From assembly GCF_011617705.1 (NCBI RefSeq), contig NZ_CP050154.1, positions 2,852,001 to 2,916,000 on the forward strand: 64,000 bases of DNA. Direction: 5' to 3'. The notes under the pieces are model-generated. The model did no database searches. It was not told where the DNA came from and worked only from the letters and a program-made list of their open reading frames with translations. A program made the position numbers and the translations under genes. Within the stretch, counting starts at the first letter, position 1. Every line of letters begins with the position of its first letter. This DNA comes from Brevibacterium limosum (GTDB taxonomy: Bacteria; Actinomycetota; Actinomycetes; Actinomycetales; Brevibacteriaceae). Shown piece by piece: positions 19,268-28,269 of this stretch.

Positions 19268-20357
19268 CGATGGAGCACCCGATGAAGGTCGGCTCGGGCT
19301 CGAGTGTGATGCCGAAGGCGTCCTCGACACCGGTGACGACGGTCGCGGCGAGTTCGATCACATCGTCCGTGCTCGCGTGTCCCCGGTTCGTCAGTGCCAG
19401 GGTGTGCTTGGTCGACAGCGATGCCCGTCCCCCGCCGATGCTGAAGCCCTTGGCGAAACCGGCATGCTCGATCAGCCAGGCCGCCGAAGTCTTCGTCTTC
19501 CCCTCGAGCTTCGCTCCGCTGAGCGGATCGGTCACCGGATAGCGCGGAGCCTCGGCCGGCAGGATCTCTGCATCCTCGACGATGGGGTTGGTGAAGAAGG
19601 AACCGGCCGACCAGGAGTCATGGTCGGCCGCATCGAGGACCATGCCCTTCGAGCGGCGCAGCGCGATGACGTTCTCGCGCACGCGTTTCGCCGGGACGCA
19701 GGCACCGATTTCGACGTCGAGGGTCGAGGCCAGCTGAGCGTAGCGCACCGGCAGCGACTCGTCACTGCGTCGGAGGTCGAAGGTCACCGAGAGCACGACG
19801 AACTGCGGGGTGCCGACCGCGATCTGGGCCCGTTTGAGCGCCGAGGTGCGGTAGCCGAATTCGAGTTCGACGGCGGTGAGGTGGCGGATCTGCCCGGCCA
19901 CACGGTCGAAGACCTCGACCGAGGAGATGAGCTCACCGACCTCGGTGCCATAGGCGCCGACGTTCTGGATCGGGGTCGCACCGACCGATCCGGGGATTCC
20001 GGACAGCGCTTCGAGCCCGGAGAGGCCGAGGTCGAGCGTATGGGAGACGAACGCATCCCAGTCCTCCCCCGCCTCGGCGGTGACCCGGGTGTCGGTCGTC
20101 GTGGTCTCTGTCGTCTCCACTCCGGTGGTCCGGACCACACAGACCGCGCCGTCGAACCCTGCATCGGAGATGAGCAGATTCGATCCGCCGCCGATGAAGA
20201 GCACCCCGGACCTCTCCTGACCGCTGAGCTCGAGCGGATGGGCACGGCAGAAGTCGAGCAGCTCGTCGCGGGTGTTCGCGACGGTGACCTGCGAGGCCGA
20301 TCCGCCGAGGCGGAAGGTGGTGAAGCCCGCGAGTTCCTGCTTGAGAGCGTCGGTCAC
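19248..20357 (-). CDS. murB: UDP-N-acetylenolpyruvoylglucosamine reductase
   Basis: 369 residues from GTG 20357, which overlaps the stop of the preceding MaoC gene (GTGA); a longer frame to 20582 is discarded. It is the flavoenzyme that makes UDP-MurNAc for peptidoglycan. Seen are TTFRLGG, FIGGGSNLLISDAGFDG (FAD loop), LSGIPGSVGATPIQNVGAYG, EFGYRTSALK, and the catalytic SAGSFFTNPIV (serine type, MurB class I). C-terminal AAWLIEHAGFAKG is typical. The MaoC-murB adjacency is common in actinobacteria. Confidence 0.97.
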   Translation of the reverse strand: MTDALKQELAGFTTFRLGGSASQVTVANTRDELLDFCRAHPLELSGQERSGVLFIGGGSNLLISDAGFDGAVCVVRTTGVETTETTTTDTRVTAEAGEDWDAFVSHTLDLGLSGLEALSGIPGSVGATPIQNVGAYGTEVGELISSVEVFDRVAGQIRHLTAVELEFGYRTSALKRAQIAVGTPQFVVLSVTFDLRRSDESLPVRYAQLASTLDVEIGACVPAKRVRENVIALRRSKGMVLDAADHDSWSAGSFFTNPIVEDAEILPAEAPRYPVTDPLSGAKLEGKTKTSAAWLIEHAGFAKGFSIGGGRASLSTKHTLALTNRGHASTDDVIELAATVVTGVEDAFGITLEPEPTFIGCSIDDGQRP

Positions 20358-20797
20358 CGCGAGATCCGAACCTGGGTGCGGCTGAGGACATCGGCCGCAC
20401 CGGACTTCACAGTGATGTCGATGCGGGCGGTGCCGACTGCCGGGTCGACGGCGCCGACCGTGCCGGTGAGCTTGAGCGAGGCCGTCGGGGACGCCGGTGA
20501 TCCGGTTTCGGCATCGGGGACGACGACGGGTGCGGAGAAGCGGGCCCGGTAGTCCACGATCGCACCGGGGTCGCCGAGCCATTCGGCGACGGGGGCGATG
20601 ACGGCTGCCATCGAGAGCATTCCGTGGGCGATGACATCGTCGAGTCCGACCTCGCGGGCAAAGCGTTCGTTCCAGTGGATCGGATTGTGGTCGCCCGAGG
20701 CGGCGGCGTAGTCGACCAGGGAGGCGCGCGACAGCGGGATCTCGGCTTCCACGACGGTGTCACCGATGGTCAGTGTGGAGAAGTCGATGGTGCTCAT
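20354..20797 (-). CDS. MaoC-like dehydratase (HadB-like)
   Basis: 147 residues with the hydratase 2 motif YAAASGDHNPIHWNERFARE, then the VIAHGMLSMA helix; Asp and His of the GDHNPIH stretch are the catalytic dyad. It forms a pair with the adjacent MaoC gene, overlapping it by four bases (ATGA), the layout of the mycobacterial HadA-HadB fatty-acid dehydratase. In this genus a role in fatty-acid synthesis is inferred, not shown. Confidence 0.85.
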   Translation of the reverse strand: MSTIDFSTLTIGDTVVEAEIPLSRASLVDYAAASGDHNPIHWNERFAREVGLDDVIAHGMLSMAAVIAPVAEWLGDPGAIVDYRARFSAPVVVPDAETGSPASPTASLKLTGTVGAVDPAVGTARIDITVKSGAADVLSRTQVRISR

Positions 20798-21243
20798 TCT
20801 CCGTCTCCTCTCACGACGATGGTCGAGGTCACGGTGACGACTGGCTGCTGCGCGGCATCGGCGATCTCGGTGCGGGTGGTGATCATGGCGTTGCTGCCGG
20901 CCGACCGGACGCCGTCGACGTGGGTGACGGCGGACAGGACGTCACCGGCGACGATGGGGCGGGTGAACGAGAACTGCTCGGAGCCGTGGACGACCCTCGA
21001 GAAGTCGATGCCCGAATCGGGATCGGCGATATAGGCGGCTTCGGATTTCTGCGCGATGATCACGGCGAATGTGGTCGGGGCGACGACGTCGCGGTAACCC
21101 AGCGCGGTGGCCGCCTCGGTGTCGAAATGGTAATCGGCCTTCGCTCCGGTGGCGAGCGCGAATTCCGCGATCGCCTCCCTGGAGACCTCGTAGGGCCGAG
21201 GCAGGGAGAACGAGGCCCCCTGCTTCTCCGTATTCACCGGCAT
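20794..21243 (-). CDS. MaoC-like dehydratase, N-terminal FAS1-type (HadA-like)
   Basis: 149 residues from ATG 21243; the longer frame to 21312 has no better start. It has the hot-dog fold with YEVSREAIAEFALATGAKAD, YRDVVAPTTFAVII and VHGSEQFSFTRPIVAGD. It lacks the catalytic Asp-His pair, as HadA-type partners do, so the heterodimer with the next gene is the likely enzyme. The start is preceded by a purine-rich GGAAGAGAG. Confidence 0.8.
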   Translation of the reverse strand: MPVNTEKQGASFSLPRPYEVSREAIAEFALATGAKADYHFDTEAATALGYRDVVAPTTFAVIIAQKSEAAYIADPDSGIDFSRVVHGSEQFSFTRPIVAGDVLSAVTHVDGVRSAGSNAMITTRTEIADAAQQPVVTVTSTIVVRGDGE

Positions 21244-21427
21244 ATGCGCTCTCTCTTCCACTGGGGTCGGTATCGACACCAGCCTAAAGCACGGCCCTCG
21301 GGCGACGCTCACCGGCGAAGAATTGATCGCACGTTCGTATCCGGTTCACACAATTCCTGCACCATCAGGCTCATGGCCCCGAAACTGGTATATGTTGTCC
21401 ACATCACATCAGCTAAGGAGTAGTGCG

Positions 21428-23158
21428 ATGACGAACGAATCCCCCAGCGCTGACCCGACGAGCCCCGAGCCACAGGCGGTGAACCCCGGTGCCCGAGTCA
21501 AAGACGCAGTCGCGGCCCCCTCACCGCAGGCGCCCGGTCCCGCTGCCCCCGCAGCTGCCGCGCCGGCAGCCGCCGCTTCCGAATCCGGGCCGGCACCGGT
21601 TCCTGCCGATCTCACCCCACCTCAGGTCGAGGTGGCCGTGGCCACCGATGCAGCATATGCCGGCAAGGAAGCCGACAGAGTCCAGCTGCGCCGACCGCTG
21701 CGCAACATCTCCGAGGTCCGGCACTTCTTCCGCACGAATCAGACGCCGATCTATTTCGTCGGAGCCACCCCGTTCAACCTGCTCGGCCTCGACCGGTGGG
21801 TGCGCAATTTCTCCTACATCACCTACTACGACGGGTGGGACGGCGGACATCCGCGGGTGTTCTCCCCGCGTTACAAGCCCTATGTCGAGTTCGAATCGGG
21901 TGAGGCGATCAACAATTGGCTCCTGCTCAACGCCGAGGTGCGCGCTCATATGACGCGCAGTGTTCCCCACGGTGAGCGGGTCAAGGTCGCGATGGTCTTC
22001 TTCGACGAGGAGACTGAGCGGATCTGCCGGGAACTCGGCTACGACCTCATCCTGCCTTCGGCGGCGCTGCGCAATCAGCTCGATTCGAAGATCGAGACGA
22101 CGAAGCTGGGCAATGAGGCCGGTGCGTTCTCCGTCCCGAATGTGCTGACCACCGCTGACACCTATGAAGAGCTCAATGAGCGGGCCGCCGAGGCAGGGCT
22201 GGGCACAGATCTCGTCGTGCAGACTCCGTACGGTGATTCGGGCAAGACGACGTTCTTCATCTCCGATTCCTCAGGCTGGGAGACGCACAAGGACGACATC
22301 GTCGGCGAGCAGCTGAAGGTGATGAAGCGGATCAACAACACCCCGGTCGCCGTCGAGGCGGTCATCACCTCCAGCGGTGTCGTCGTCGGTCCGTATCTGA
22401 CCGAGCTGGCCGGTTTCGCCGAGCTCACCCCGTACAAGGGCGGCTGGTGCGGCAATGAGATGAAACCCGATGTCCTCAACGCCGAACAGCGGGAGAAGAC
22501 CCGCGAGCTCGTGCGCAGGATGGGCGAAGGTCTGCGCAAACGCGGCTATCGAGGCTTCTTCGAAGTCGACGTCCTCGTCGACCTCGACAACGACGACTGC
22601 TACCTCGGCGAACTCAATCCGCGGATCTCCGGTGCGTCGGCGATCACGAACGTCACCGCCGGAGCCTATGCCGATGTGCCGCTGTTCCTGTTCCACCTGC
22701 TCGAGTACCTCGAGGTCGAATTCGACCTCGATGTCAAGGAGATCAACGAGCGGTGGGAGGAGCTCTCCGGAGCCGATGAGTGGAGCCAGATGATCATCAA
22801 GGAGACGGCTCCGATCACCGAGTACATCACGCATTCGCCGCTGACGGGTCAGTACTATCTCGATCAGTACAGGACGCTGACCTACAAGCGCGCGGCCCTG
22901 GACTGGCACCCGCTGCAGAACGGCAGCGAGGTGTTCTTCCTGCGCATCTTCGGTGCCGGGGACTACCGGTGGAAGGGCGCGGACCTCGGAGTGCTGGTGA
23001 CGAAGAATCCGCTGCAGACGAACGTCGGCGGGCCCGATGCGCTGAGCATCCGCGCCAAGCACTTCATCGATTCGATCCGTGCGATGTACGCCGGAGTTCC
23101 GGTCGTCCCGGAGGATCCGTCACCGGCCCTCGGCGGGCCCGGAGCCAAGGGCGACTGA
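21428..23158 (+). CDS. ATP-grasp enzyme (biotin-carboxylase-like)
   Basis: 576 residues from ATG 21428 (AAGGAG upstream). The first 85 residues are Ala/Pro-rich low complexity. The ATP-grasp core shows VVQTPYGDSGKTTFFI (nucleotide loop), PVAVEAVITSSGVVVGP, and the metal-binding acidic stretch GFFEVDVLVDLDNDDCYLGE followed by LNPRISGASAITN. The family ligates a carboxylate to an amine or thiol; the substrates are not evident and it lacks a biotin carrier domain. The serine hydrolase gene follows by 111 bases, suggesting a joined make-and-cleave or processing function. Confidence 0.82.
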   Translation: MTNESPSADPTSPEPQAVNPGARVKDAVAAPSPQAPGPAAPAAAAPAAAASESGPAPVPADLTPPQVEVAVATDAAYAGKEADRVQLRRPLRNISEVRHFFRTNQTPIYFVGATPFNLLGLDRWVRNFSYITYYDGWDGGHPRVFSPRYKPYVEFESGEAINNWLLLNAEVRAHMTRSVPHGERVKVAMVFFDEETERICRELGYDLILPSAALRNQLDSKIETTKLGNEAGAFSVPNVLTTADTYEELNERAAEAGLGTDLVVQTPYGDSGKTTFFISDSSGWETHKDDIVGEQLKVMKRINNTPVAVEAVITSSGVVVGPYLTELAGFAELTPYKGGWCGNEMKPDVLNAEQREKTRELVRRMGEGLRKRGYRGFFEVDVLVDLDNDDCYLGELNPRISGASAITNVTAGAYADVPLFLFHLLEYLEVEFDLDVKEINERWEELSGADEWSQMIIKETAPITEYITHSPLTGQYYLDQYRTLTYKRAALDWHPLQNGSEVFFLRIFGAGDYRWKGADLGVLVTKNPLQTNVGGPDALSIRAKHFIDSIRAMYAGVPVVPEDPSPALGGPGAKGD

Positions 23159-23170
23159 ACCGGAGTCGGG

Positions 23171-23206
23171 CCGCCTCGGTGATAATCTCAAAATGACCCG
23201 AGGCGG
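23171..23206. repeat. Inverted repeat after the ATP-grasp gene
   Basis: CCGCCTCGG (23171-23179) and CCGAGGCGG (23198-23206) pair with an 18-base loop. It is 12 bases after the ATP-grasp stop, so either a weak terminator or a binding site. The same nonamer recurs in several spacers of the window. Confidence 0.5.
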
Positions 23207-23269
23207 CGCTCAGCTGCCGTCCGCGGACCCGTTCCGCGGACAGACCGACCCGAGAATCAGAGGTGAAGA

Positions 23270-24526
23270 GTGATCGAACCGTCACCGAAGCAGACTGCGG
23301 CCACTCCCCCGGCGGACCAAGCCGTGACCCCGTTGGCACCCGTCGATCCGGCGGCCGGAATCGACCGGGACAACTGGCAGGACCCCGACAATGTCCGTTG
23401 GTCGTTCCAGAACGTCGCACGGGTCCTGCCGACGACGCCGATCTCACGGGGCGTCGGGCCGGTGGCGGAGCTGCCCGCCGATCTGCAGGATCTCGGCGCG
23501 GTCGAAGTTCCCGCGACGGAGTACTCGGAAGCTCGCAGCGTCCGCAGCGTGATCGAATCCACCGACACGGATGCCTGGATGCTCATGCACAACGGGATCG
23601 TGCTCACCGAAGAGTACTTCGGGGAGATGACCCCGTCGAGCGAGCATCTGCTCATGTCGGTGTCCAAATCGCTCGTCGGCACCGTCGCCGGGGTCCTCGT
23701 CGGTTCCGGTGACCTCGACCCGAACCGCCTCGTCACCGACTATGTGCCCGAACTCGCCGATTCCGGCTATGCCGGTGCCACCGTGCGCCACATCCTCGAC
23801 ATGCGTTCGGGCATCCGCTTCTCCGAGAACTACCTCGACCCGAACTCCGAGGTCAGGCAGATCGAGGAGTCGATCGGCTGGTCAGAGGCGACGCGGGAGA
23901 GCCCGGGCATCGGCATGTACGAATTCCTCACCACTCTTGAGGCGAAGTCCGAGCACGGCGGGGTCTTCGAGTACCGGTCGTGCGAGACCGATGTGCTCGG
24001 TTGGGTGTGTGAGAAGATCACCGGCGAGCGCATGCAGTCGCTCATGTCGCGAGTTCTGTGGTCGCGGATCGGTGCCGAACAGGACGCGCTCATCGCCACC
24101 GACCAGTACGGGGTCGGGATGTTCGACGGCGGCATCAACACGACTCTGCGCGATCTCGCCCGCTTCGGCTTCGTCTACACCAACCGCGGTCAGTCGCTGA
24201 CCGGTCAGCAGGTTGCTCCGACGACGTGGATCGGCGATACGCTCACCACGTCCGACGACGTGCGGCAGGCGTTCGCCGATGGGCCCGGAGACAATCGGAT
24301 GCCGGGCGGGGCGTATCACAACCAGTTCTGGTTCCCGTTCCCCGACTCCCATGCCTTCCTCGCTCTCGGCATCCACGGGCAGATGATCTACATGAACCCG
24401 GGTGCGAACGTCCTCGGAGTCAAACTCTCGAGCTGGGGGCTGCCGCAGGATGCGACGAAGATGTTCCCGACGATCCGGGCTTTCGAGGCTCTCGCGAACG
24501 CCGTCAACTCCCCCGCCGCGGAATGA
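23270..24526 (+). CDS. Serine hydrolase (class C beta-lactamase family)
   Basis: 418 residues from GTG 23270. The catalytic SxxK is LMSVSKSLVG near residue 128; the second motif is YRSCETD near 240 (YxN position filled by Ser); GGINTTLRDLARFG follows, and the third (HGQ type) near residue 372. Members hydrolyse esters, D-peptides or 6-aminohexanoate oligomers. No signal peptide is seen, so it probably works inside the cell. It follows the ATP-grasp gene and shares its direction. Confidence 0.85.
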   Translation: MIEPSPKQTAATPPADQAVTPLAPVDPAAGIDRDNWQDPDNVRWSFQNVARVLPTTPISRGVGPVAELPADLQDLGAVEVPATEYSEARSVRSVIESTDTDAWMLMHNGIVLTEEYFGEMTPSSEHLLMSVSKSLVGTVAGVLVGSGDLDPNRLVTDYVPELADSGYAGATVRHILDMRSGIRFSENYLDPNSEVRQIEESIGWSEATRESPGIGMYEFLTTLEAKSEHGGVFEYRSCETDVLGWVCEKITGERMQSLMSRVLWSRIGAEQDALIATDQYGVGMFDGGINTTLRDLARFGFVYTNRGQSLTGQQVAPTTWIGDTLTTSDDVRQAFADGPGDNRMPGGAYHNQFWFPFPDSHAFLALGIHGQMIYMNPGANVLGVKLSSWGLPQDATKMFPTIRAFEALANAVNSPAAE

Positions 24527-24909
24527 GCGTCATCACCACCTCATCGAATTGAACGTCATCGTTCCCGCGGAGCAGTCGGAGCCGGACGCCGCGGAGCATC
24601 ACGCACCGTTGCCCGCACACCGCACGGTCACTCGTGCACCGCACCGGCCACGCGCTCCCCTACAGGTACTCACCCATCACTCCTCGCTCCTCGCATGAAC
24701 ACCCGCTGCAAAGGGTGGTTATGCGAGGAGCGGTGAGTGATGCTCACTTCTCTGCCCGAAAGATGATCATTCCACTGCCCGGATGCGCCCGAATCGTCAC
24801 AGGTGTCGCCGGATCTGCACACCGAACCGGGGATCTGCGGCAATGGGCCGTGGCAGAATCGTGGTGTATCGACAACGCTTGTGATCGCCAGAGCGCGAAG
24901 GAGAAACAG
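24527..24909. other. Gene-free spacer with a long hairpin
   Basis: 383 bases between the hydrolase and the lipoprotein. The arm ATCACTCCTCGCTCCTCGCA (24676-24695) pairs with a near complement ending at 24741 (TGCGAGGAGCGGTGAGTGAT), with AACACCC/GGGTGGTT continuing the stem around a CGCTGCAAA loop. It is likely the terminator of the serine hydrolase gene. The lipoprotein promoter must lie in the last 150 bases. Confidence 0.7.
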
Positions 24910-25506
24910 ATGACCCCGATTCGCCGGTCCACTTGGATGCCCCGCCTGCTGACGGCGGCGGCTGGAACCGCTCTCGCCCTGTCCCTGACAGCGTGCGGAG
25001 GCTCCGGAGACGACAAGCCGGCAGAGGATCAGAAGTCCGAAGCAGCCCAGACCGAAAAGGGCGGGTTCGGCGGCGGTGCCGTCGAGTCGGAAGCGGCCGA
25101 AGCCCCGGGTTCTGAACCCGCCGAGGCGGAGCCCACCGACACGAAGTCGACCGACCCGTTCGCCGACGCTGCGAAGACCACGAACTGGGCCAGTGACGCC
25201 GGGATGAAGATCGACAAGAAGGGCAACGGCGTCGTGCCCGCTTCATCGATCGAAGCCGACCTCGTCGACCTGTTCGAGAACAAGCTCGAATTGAAGGTCA
25301 AGGAAGCCGCATGCGATTCCGATATGGAGCTCAGGGAATGGTACGGATACAAATCGTGCCAGGTCACCATCAAGGACAAAGAGGCCTACAACGGTGAGAA
25401 GAAGTACTTCGGATCGGTGAAGATCGTCGATCACAAGGACAAGATGGTCAAGTACGAGCTCATGTTCCCCGGCATCGACAAGGATGACTTCGACTTCAAG
25501 GACTGA
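24910..25506 (+). CDS. Secreted lipoprotein of unknown function
   Basis: 198 residues from ATG 24910 (AAGGAG upstream). The signal peptide has a basic start, hydrophobic core LLTAAAGTALALSL, and lipobox LTAC (Cys 25). A Glu/Ala/Pro-rich linker of about 80 residues leads to a compact C-terminal domain with two cysteines (AACDSDMELRE and GYKSCQVTIKDK), which probably form a disulfide. Its acidity and small domain resemble DUF4333-like lipoproteins, but I cannot confirm the family. Confidence 0.75.
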   Translation: MTPIRRSTWMPRLLTAAAGTALALSLTACGGSGDDKPAEDQKSEAAQTEKGGFGGGAVESEAAEAPGSEPAEAEPTDTKSTDPFADAAKTTNWASDAGMKIDKKGNGVVPASSIEADLVDLFENKLELKVKEAACDSDMELREWYGYKSCQVTIKDKEAYNGEKKYFGSVKIVDHKDKMVKYELMFPGIDKDDFDFKD

Positions 25507-25519
25507 CCACCGAGCCGAC

Positions 25520-25585
25520 CGTCGGGCCACCGAGGTGACGCTCAGGTCACCGAGGCGTTCCCCAGGTCACCGACGGGTCCTCAGG
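25520..25585. repeat. Degenerate tandem repeats after the lipoprotein gene
   Basis: Three imperfect units of about 20 bases each carry CAGGTCACCGAGGCG, CAGGTCACCGACGGG and CAGGTCATCGCTCGG. No gene is plausible. It separates two convergent genes and has no clear stem. Confidence 0.55.
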
Positions 25586-25957
25586 TCATCGCTCGGCCGC
25601 CGAGTGCCCGGCTGCACTCCTTTCGTCGTCCGCAGAGCTTTCGCTCTTACGGGCGACGAGCCGTTTCCGGGGATGACCTGACGAACCGCTCATGACGTAC
25701 TCGGTGGGAGGTCGACTCGGTTCGTCCAGGGCCTCGCGGATGATCCGCCGCGGATCGTATTGTCGGGGATCGAGCGTCTGCCAGTCCTCGGCGCCCATCG
25801 ATTCGGTCGCACGAGTCCGTGCCGTGTCGACTTGGACACGGAGCAGGCGGACGAGCTCGCCGAGCTTCTGCGCGCAGTGCGGCAGCCGCCGCGGGCCGAT
25901 GATGATCGCGGCGATGACGCCGACGATGATCATCTTCTCGAAATTCAGGCCGAACAT
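25586..25957 (-). CDS. tatB: Twin-arginine translocase TatB-type subunit
   Basis: 123 residues from ATG 25957. One N-terminal span (FEKMIIVGVIAAIIIGPRRL) with the conserved Gly-Pro turn is followed by an amphipathic helix (CAQKLGELVRLLRVQVDTAR) and a longer polar tail than TatA has, so TatB is preferred. The start overlaps the end of tatC. It works with TatC to bind Tat signal peptides. Confidence 0.8.
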   Translation of the reverse strand: MFGLNFEKMIIVGVIAAIIIGPRRLPHCAQKLGELVRLLRVQVDTARTRATESMGAEDWQTLDPRQYDPRRIIREALDEPSRPPTEYVMSGSSGHPRKRLVARKSESSADDERSAAGHSAAER

Positions 25958-26778
25958 GTCCGAGTCCTTTCCGCGGGCGGAGTCTGTCTGGTGATCGAGT
26001 TCTGCGATCGCGCGGCCTGTGACCGTTCGATCCGCGTGGGATCGACGTCTCCGCGAGCCCGATCGTGGATCCACGCGATGACCAGCGCTGCGAGGAAGAG
26101 CAGCGCCATCGGGGCTGCGACGAAGAACATCGAGAGGACATCGGCGGCCGGGGTGACCAGAGCGGCGAAGACCACGATGGCCACGATGCTCACACGCCAG
26201 GCCCGGGCGATCGCCCGTGCCGAGAGCAGGCCGATGAAGTTGAGGACGACGAGGAAGACCGGGAGGACGAAGGCGATGCCGGTGGCGATGACGATCTTGA
26301 ACACGAAGTCGAAGTAGTAGGACGCCTGCAGGATCGTGCTGTCCTCGGACGAAGCGAAGGAGGTGAGCACCTCGACCATCCGCGGGAAGATGAACAGGCC
26401 GGTGAAGCAGCCGCCGACGAAGAGGGGAAGTGCGACGCCGAGGAAGCCGAAGGTGTACTTCTTCTCCTTCGCCGTCAGCCCTGGGGTGAGGAAGCCGAAG
26501 ACCTCCCCCAGCCACACCGGGCTGGAGAGGATGGTTCCGGAGTACACGGCGATGCGCAGCTGAAGGTCGAAGGCGCCGGTGACGCTGTCGAAGTTGAGCG
26601 AGGCGCTGCGGGATGCGGCGAGTTCGGTGATCGGAGCACGAAGGACGTCCATGACGAGATCCGAGTTGAGATAGCCGATGACGGTGCCGATGAGCAGCGC
26701 GACCGCCGCGCGCACCGCTCGTGTCCGCGCCTCCCGCAGGTGCGCGGACAGCGGCGTCTTCTCCGCGGCGGTGGTCAT
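25945..26778 (-). CDS. tatC: Sec-independent protein translocase TatC
   Basis: 277 residues with six membrane spans and the N-terminal HLREARTR motif (family HLxELR). Conserved FGFLTPGLTAKEKKY is the loop after span 2. It is the core receptor for twin-arginine precursors. Its start overlaps tatA (ATGA, 26775-26778). Confidence 0.95.
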   Translation of the reverse strand: MTTAAEKTPLSAHLREARTRAVRAAVALLIGTVIGYLNSDLVMDVLRAPITELAASRSASLNFDSVTGAFDLQLRIAVYSGTILSSPVWLGEVFGFLTPGLTAKEKKYTFGFLGVALPLFVGGCFTGLFIFPRMVEVLTSFASSEDSTILQASYYFDFVFKIVIATGIAFVLPVFLVVLNFIGLLSARAIARAWRVSIVAIVVFAALVTPAADVLSMFFVAAPMALLFLAALVIAWIHDRARGDVDPTRIERSQAARSQNSITRQTPPAERTRTCSA

Positions 26779-27062
26779 GACCGTGGTCGCGTCGCGTCGG
26801 ATGCGGTGTCCACTGTGGTGGAATCGACCCTCGCCGAGGCGGGTGTGGGGTTGGGATCGGCGATGACCGGGTCGGTCACCGCCTCGTGGTGGGGCGGTGC
26901 AGGCGCCGACTCATCCGACCGCTTGTCGGTCGTTTCGTCTTTGAGGATGCGCACGGACTGTCCGAGGCTCTTGGCGAGTGCGGGCAGTTTGGCTGCGCCG
27001 AAGACGAGGATGATGATAGCGAGGATGACGAGGGCGTGCCAGCCCGTGAGGTTGTGCAGCAT
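26775..27062 (-). CDS. tatA: Twin-arginine translocase TatA
   Basis: 95 residues. One N-terminal span (ALVILAIIILVFGAAKLPAL) with the FG-xx-LP hinge precedes an amphipathic helix (AKSLGQSVRILKDETTDK) and an acidic tail. It makes the translocation pore. It lies first in the tatA-tatC-tatB order; the Tat-dependent dioxygenase-like gene is 84 bases upstream. Confidence 0.93.
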   Translation of the reverse strand: MLHNLTGWHALVILAIIILVFGAAKLPALAKSLGQSVRILKDETTDKRSDESAPAPPHHEAVTDPVIADPNPTPASARVDSTTVDTASDATRPRS

Positions 27063-27146
27063 GATGGTCGGCCTTTCGAATGGGTGGTCTGGTGCGGCGA
27101 AGTCACCGGGGGTTCGTGTCGGTTGGTCCCTTCTCGGTCGGGGCGT

Positions 27147-28175
27147 TCAGCTGTCGTCGCTTCCGGATGAACCATCTGCGGACGATCCGCCCGCAGGCGG
27201 TGTTCCGCCGTCCGGTCCGGCCCCTCCTTCAGGAGGGTTTCCGCCCTCAGGAGGGGTTCCGCTCTGACCGCCGCCGCTTCCTGGGGCTGCGCCGCCGGCC
27301 GGTTCGGTGTCGGTGTCGACGGGGACGTCGAGGGAGGCGGAGTACCCGGACTCCGTGTCGCCGCTGATCGTGGCGAGCTGGTGCTCTCCTCCGTCGTCGC
27401 CGAAGACATTGTCATCGTCGAGAGTGATGGCCGAGAGGTTCTTCGCCGATCCGTCGTAGGCGTCGAGGGCGAACACGGCGTCGCAGGCATCTTCGGGCAG
27501 GGCCATCTGCGAGGTGGCGATAGCGTTCTCGGCATCGGTGATGGAGTCGACGTCCGGGTAGACCTCGAAGTGGATGTGGGTCCACCGGCCGGAGTAGCAG
27601 CCGGGGAAGACCGAGGTGAAGGTGACTTCACCGGCGGCATCGGCGACTTGGACACCGCGCAGCCAGGTCGCGTCCTCGACTCCGTCGGAATACATCGAGT
27701 AGCGGCCCTGAGCGTCACAGTGCCAGGCGTAGACGGCGACGCCTTCGAACGGGGCATTGTCACCGGCCATATCGGTGACCTTGAGGGTGAAGGTCAGGGG
27801 CACACCGTCGACGGTGTCGGTGCCGTCGATGTTCGCCCGGATGTCCGAACGCACGATTCCGGACTCTTCGAGGATGTCCGGGCCGTTCGAGCCGTCTGCA
27901 GGATACGGTCCGGCCGTCTCGGCGGGGATCTCGGTGACCGATCCGCCGCCGCTCGTGGCCGAATCCGTCGTGCCGGAGGCTGCGGAGGTGCACGCGGCCA
28001 GGGCCATGGTGCCGACACCGGCGCCGACGAGTCCGAGGACTCCGCGGCGGCTGAAGAGGGTGCGGATGTCGAACGAGGCGCCCTGATCGACGACCTCCTC
28101 GTCGGGACGGTCGAGGAGCCGTCCTTCGTAGGCGGGTCCGTTCGGGGTCTGGTCGGGTTCGGGTACGCGGGCCAT
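27147..28175 (-). CDS. Tat-exported lipoprotein with an intradiol-dioxygenase-like fold
   Basis: 342 residues. A cytosolic N-tail of about 40 residues leads to a Tat signal (SRRGVLGLVGAGVGTMALAA) and lipobox AAC near residue 62. The catalytic-like domain shows FEGVAVYAWHCDAQGRYSMY, then YSGRWTHIHFEVYP, holding Tyr and His residues at the positions of the Fe(III) ligands of protocatechuate 3,4-dioxygenase. The C-terminus is Gly/Pro/Ser-rich. It lies directly upstream of tatA, so it is a probable native Tat cargo. Substrate unknown. Confidence 0.85.
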   Translation of the reverse strand: MARVPEPDQTPNGPAYEGRLLDRPDEEVVDQGASFDIRTLFSRRGVLGLVGAGVGTMALAACTSAASGTTDSATSGGGSVTEIPAETAGPYPADGSNGPDILEESGIVRSDIRANIDGTDTVDGVPLTFTLKVTDMAGDNAPFEGVAVYAWHCDAQGRYSMYSDGVEDATWLRGVQVADAAGEVTFTSVFPGCYSGRWTHIHFEVYPDVDSITDAENAIATSQMALPEDACDAVFALDAYDGSAKNLSAITLDDDNVFGDDGGEHQLATISGDTESGYSASLDVPVDTDTEPAGGAAPGSGGGQSGTPPEGGNPPEGGAGPDGGTPPAGGSSADGSSGSDDS

Positions 28176-28269
28176 GAGCTGTCCTTCCTTCGATGATGTG
28201 TGATGACACCATCGTGGTGACCGGCTCTGGCGCAGGACTGTGGCGTTCCTGGGCCGCGACTGTGGATGC

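Noticed and set aside
21428..23158. Biotin carboxylase of an acyl-CoA carboxylase
   Set aside because: No biotin carrier or carboxyltransferase gene nearby; the ATP-grasp core alone is shared by many ligases.
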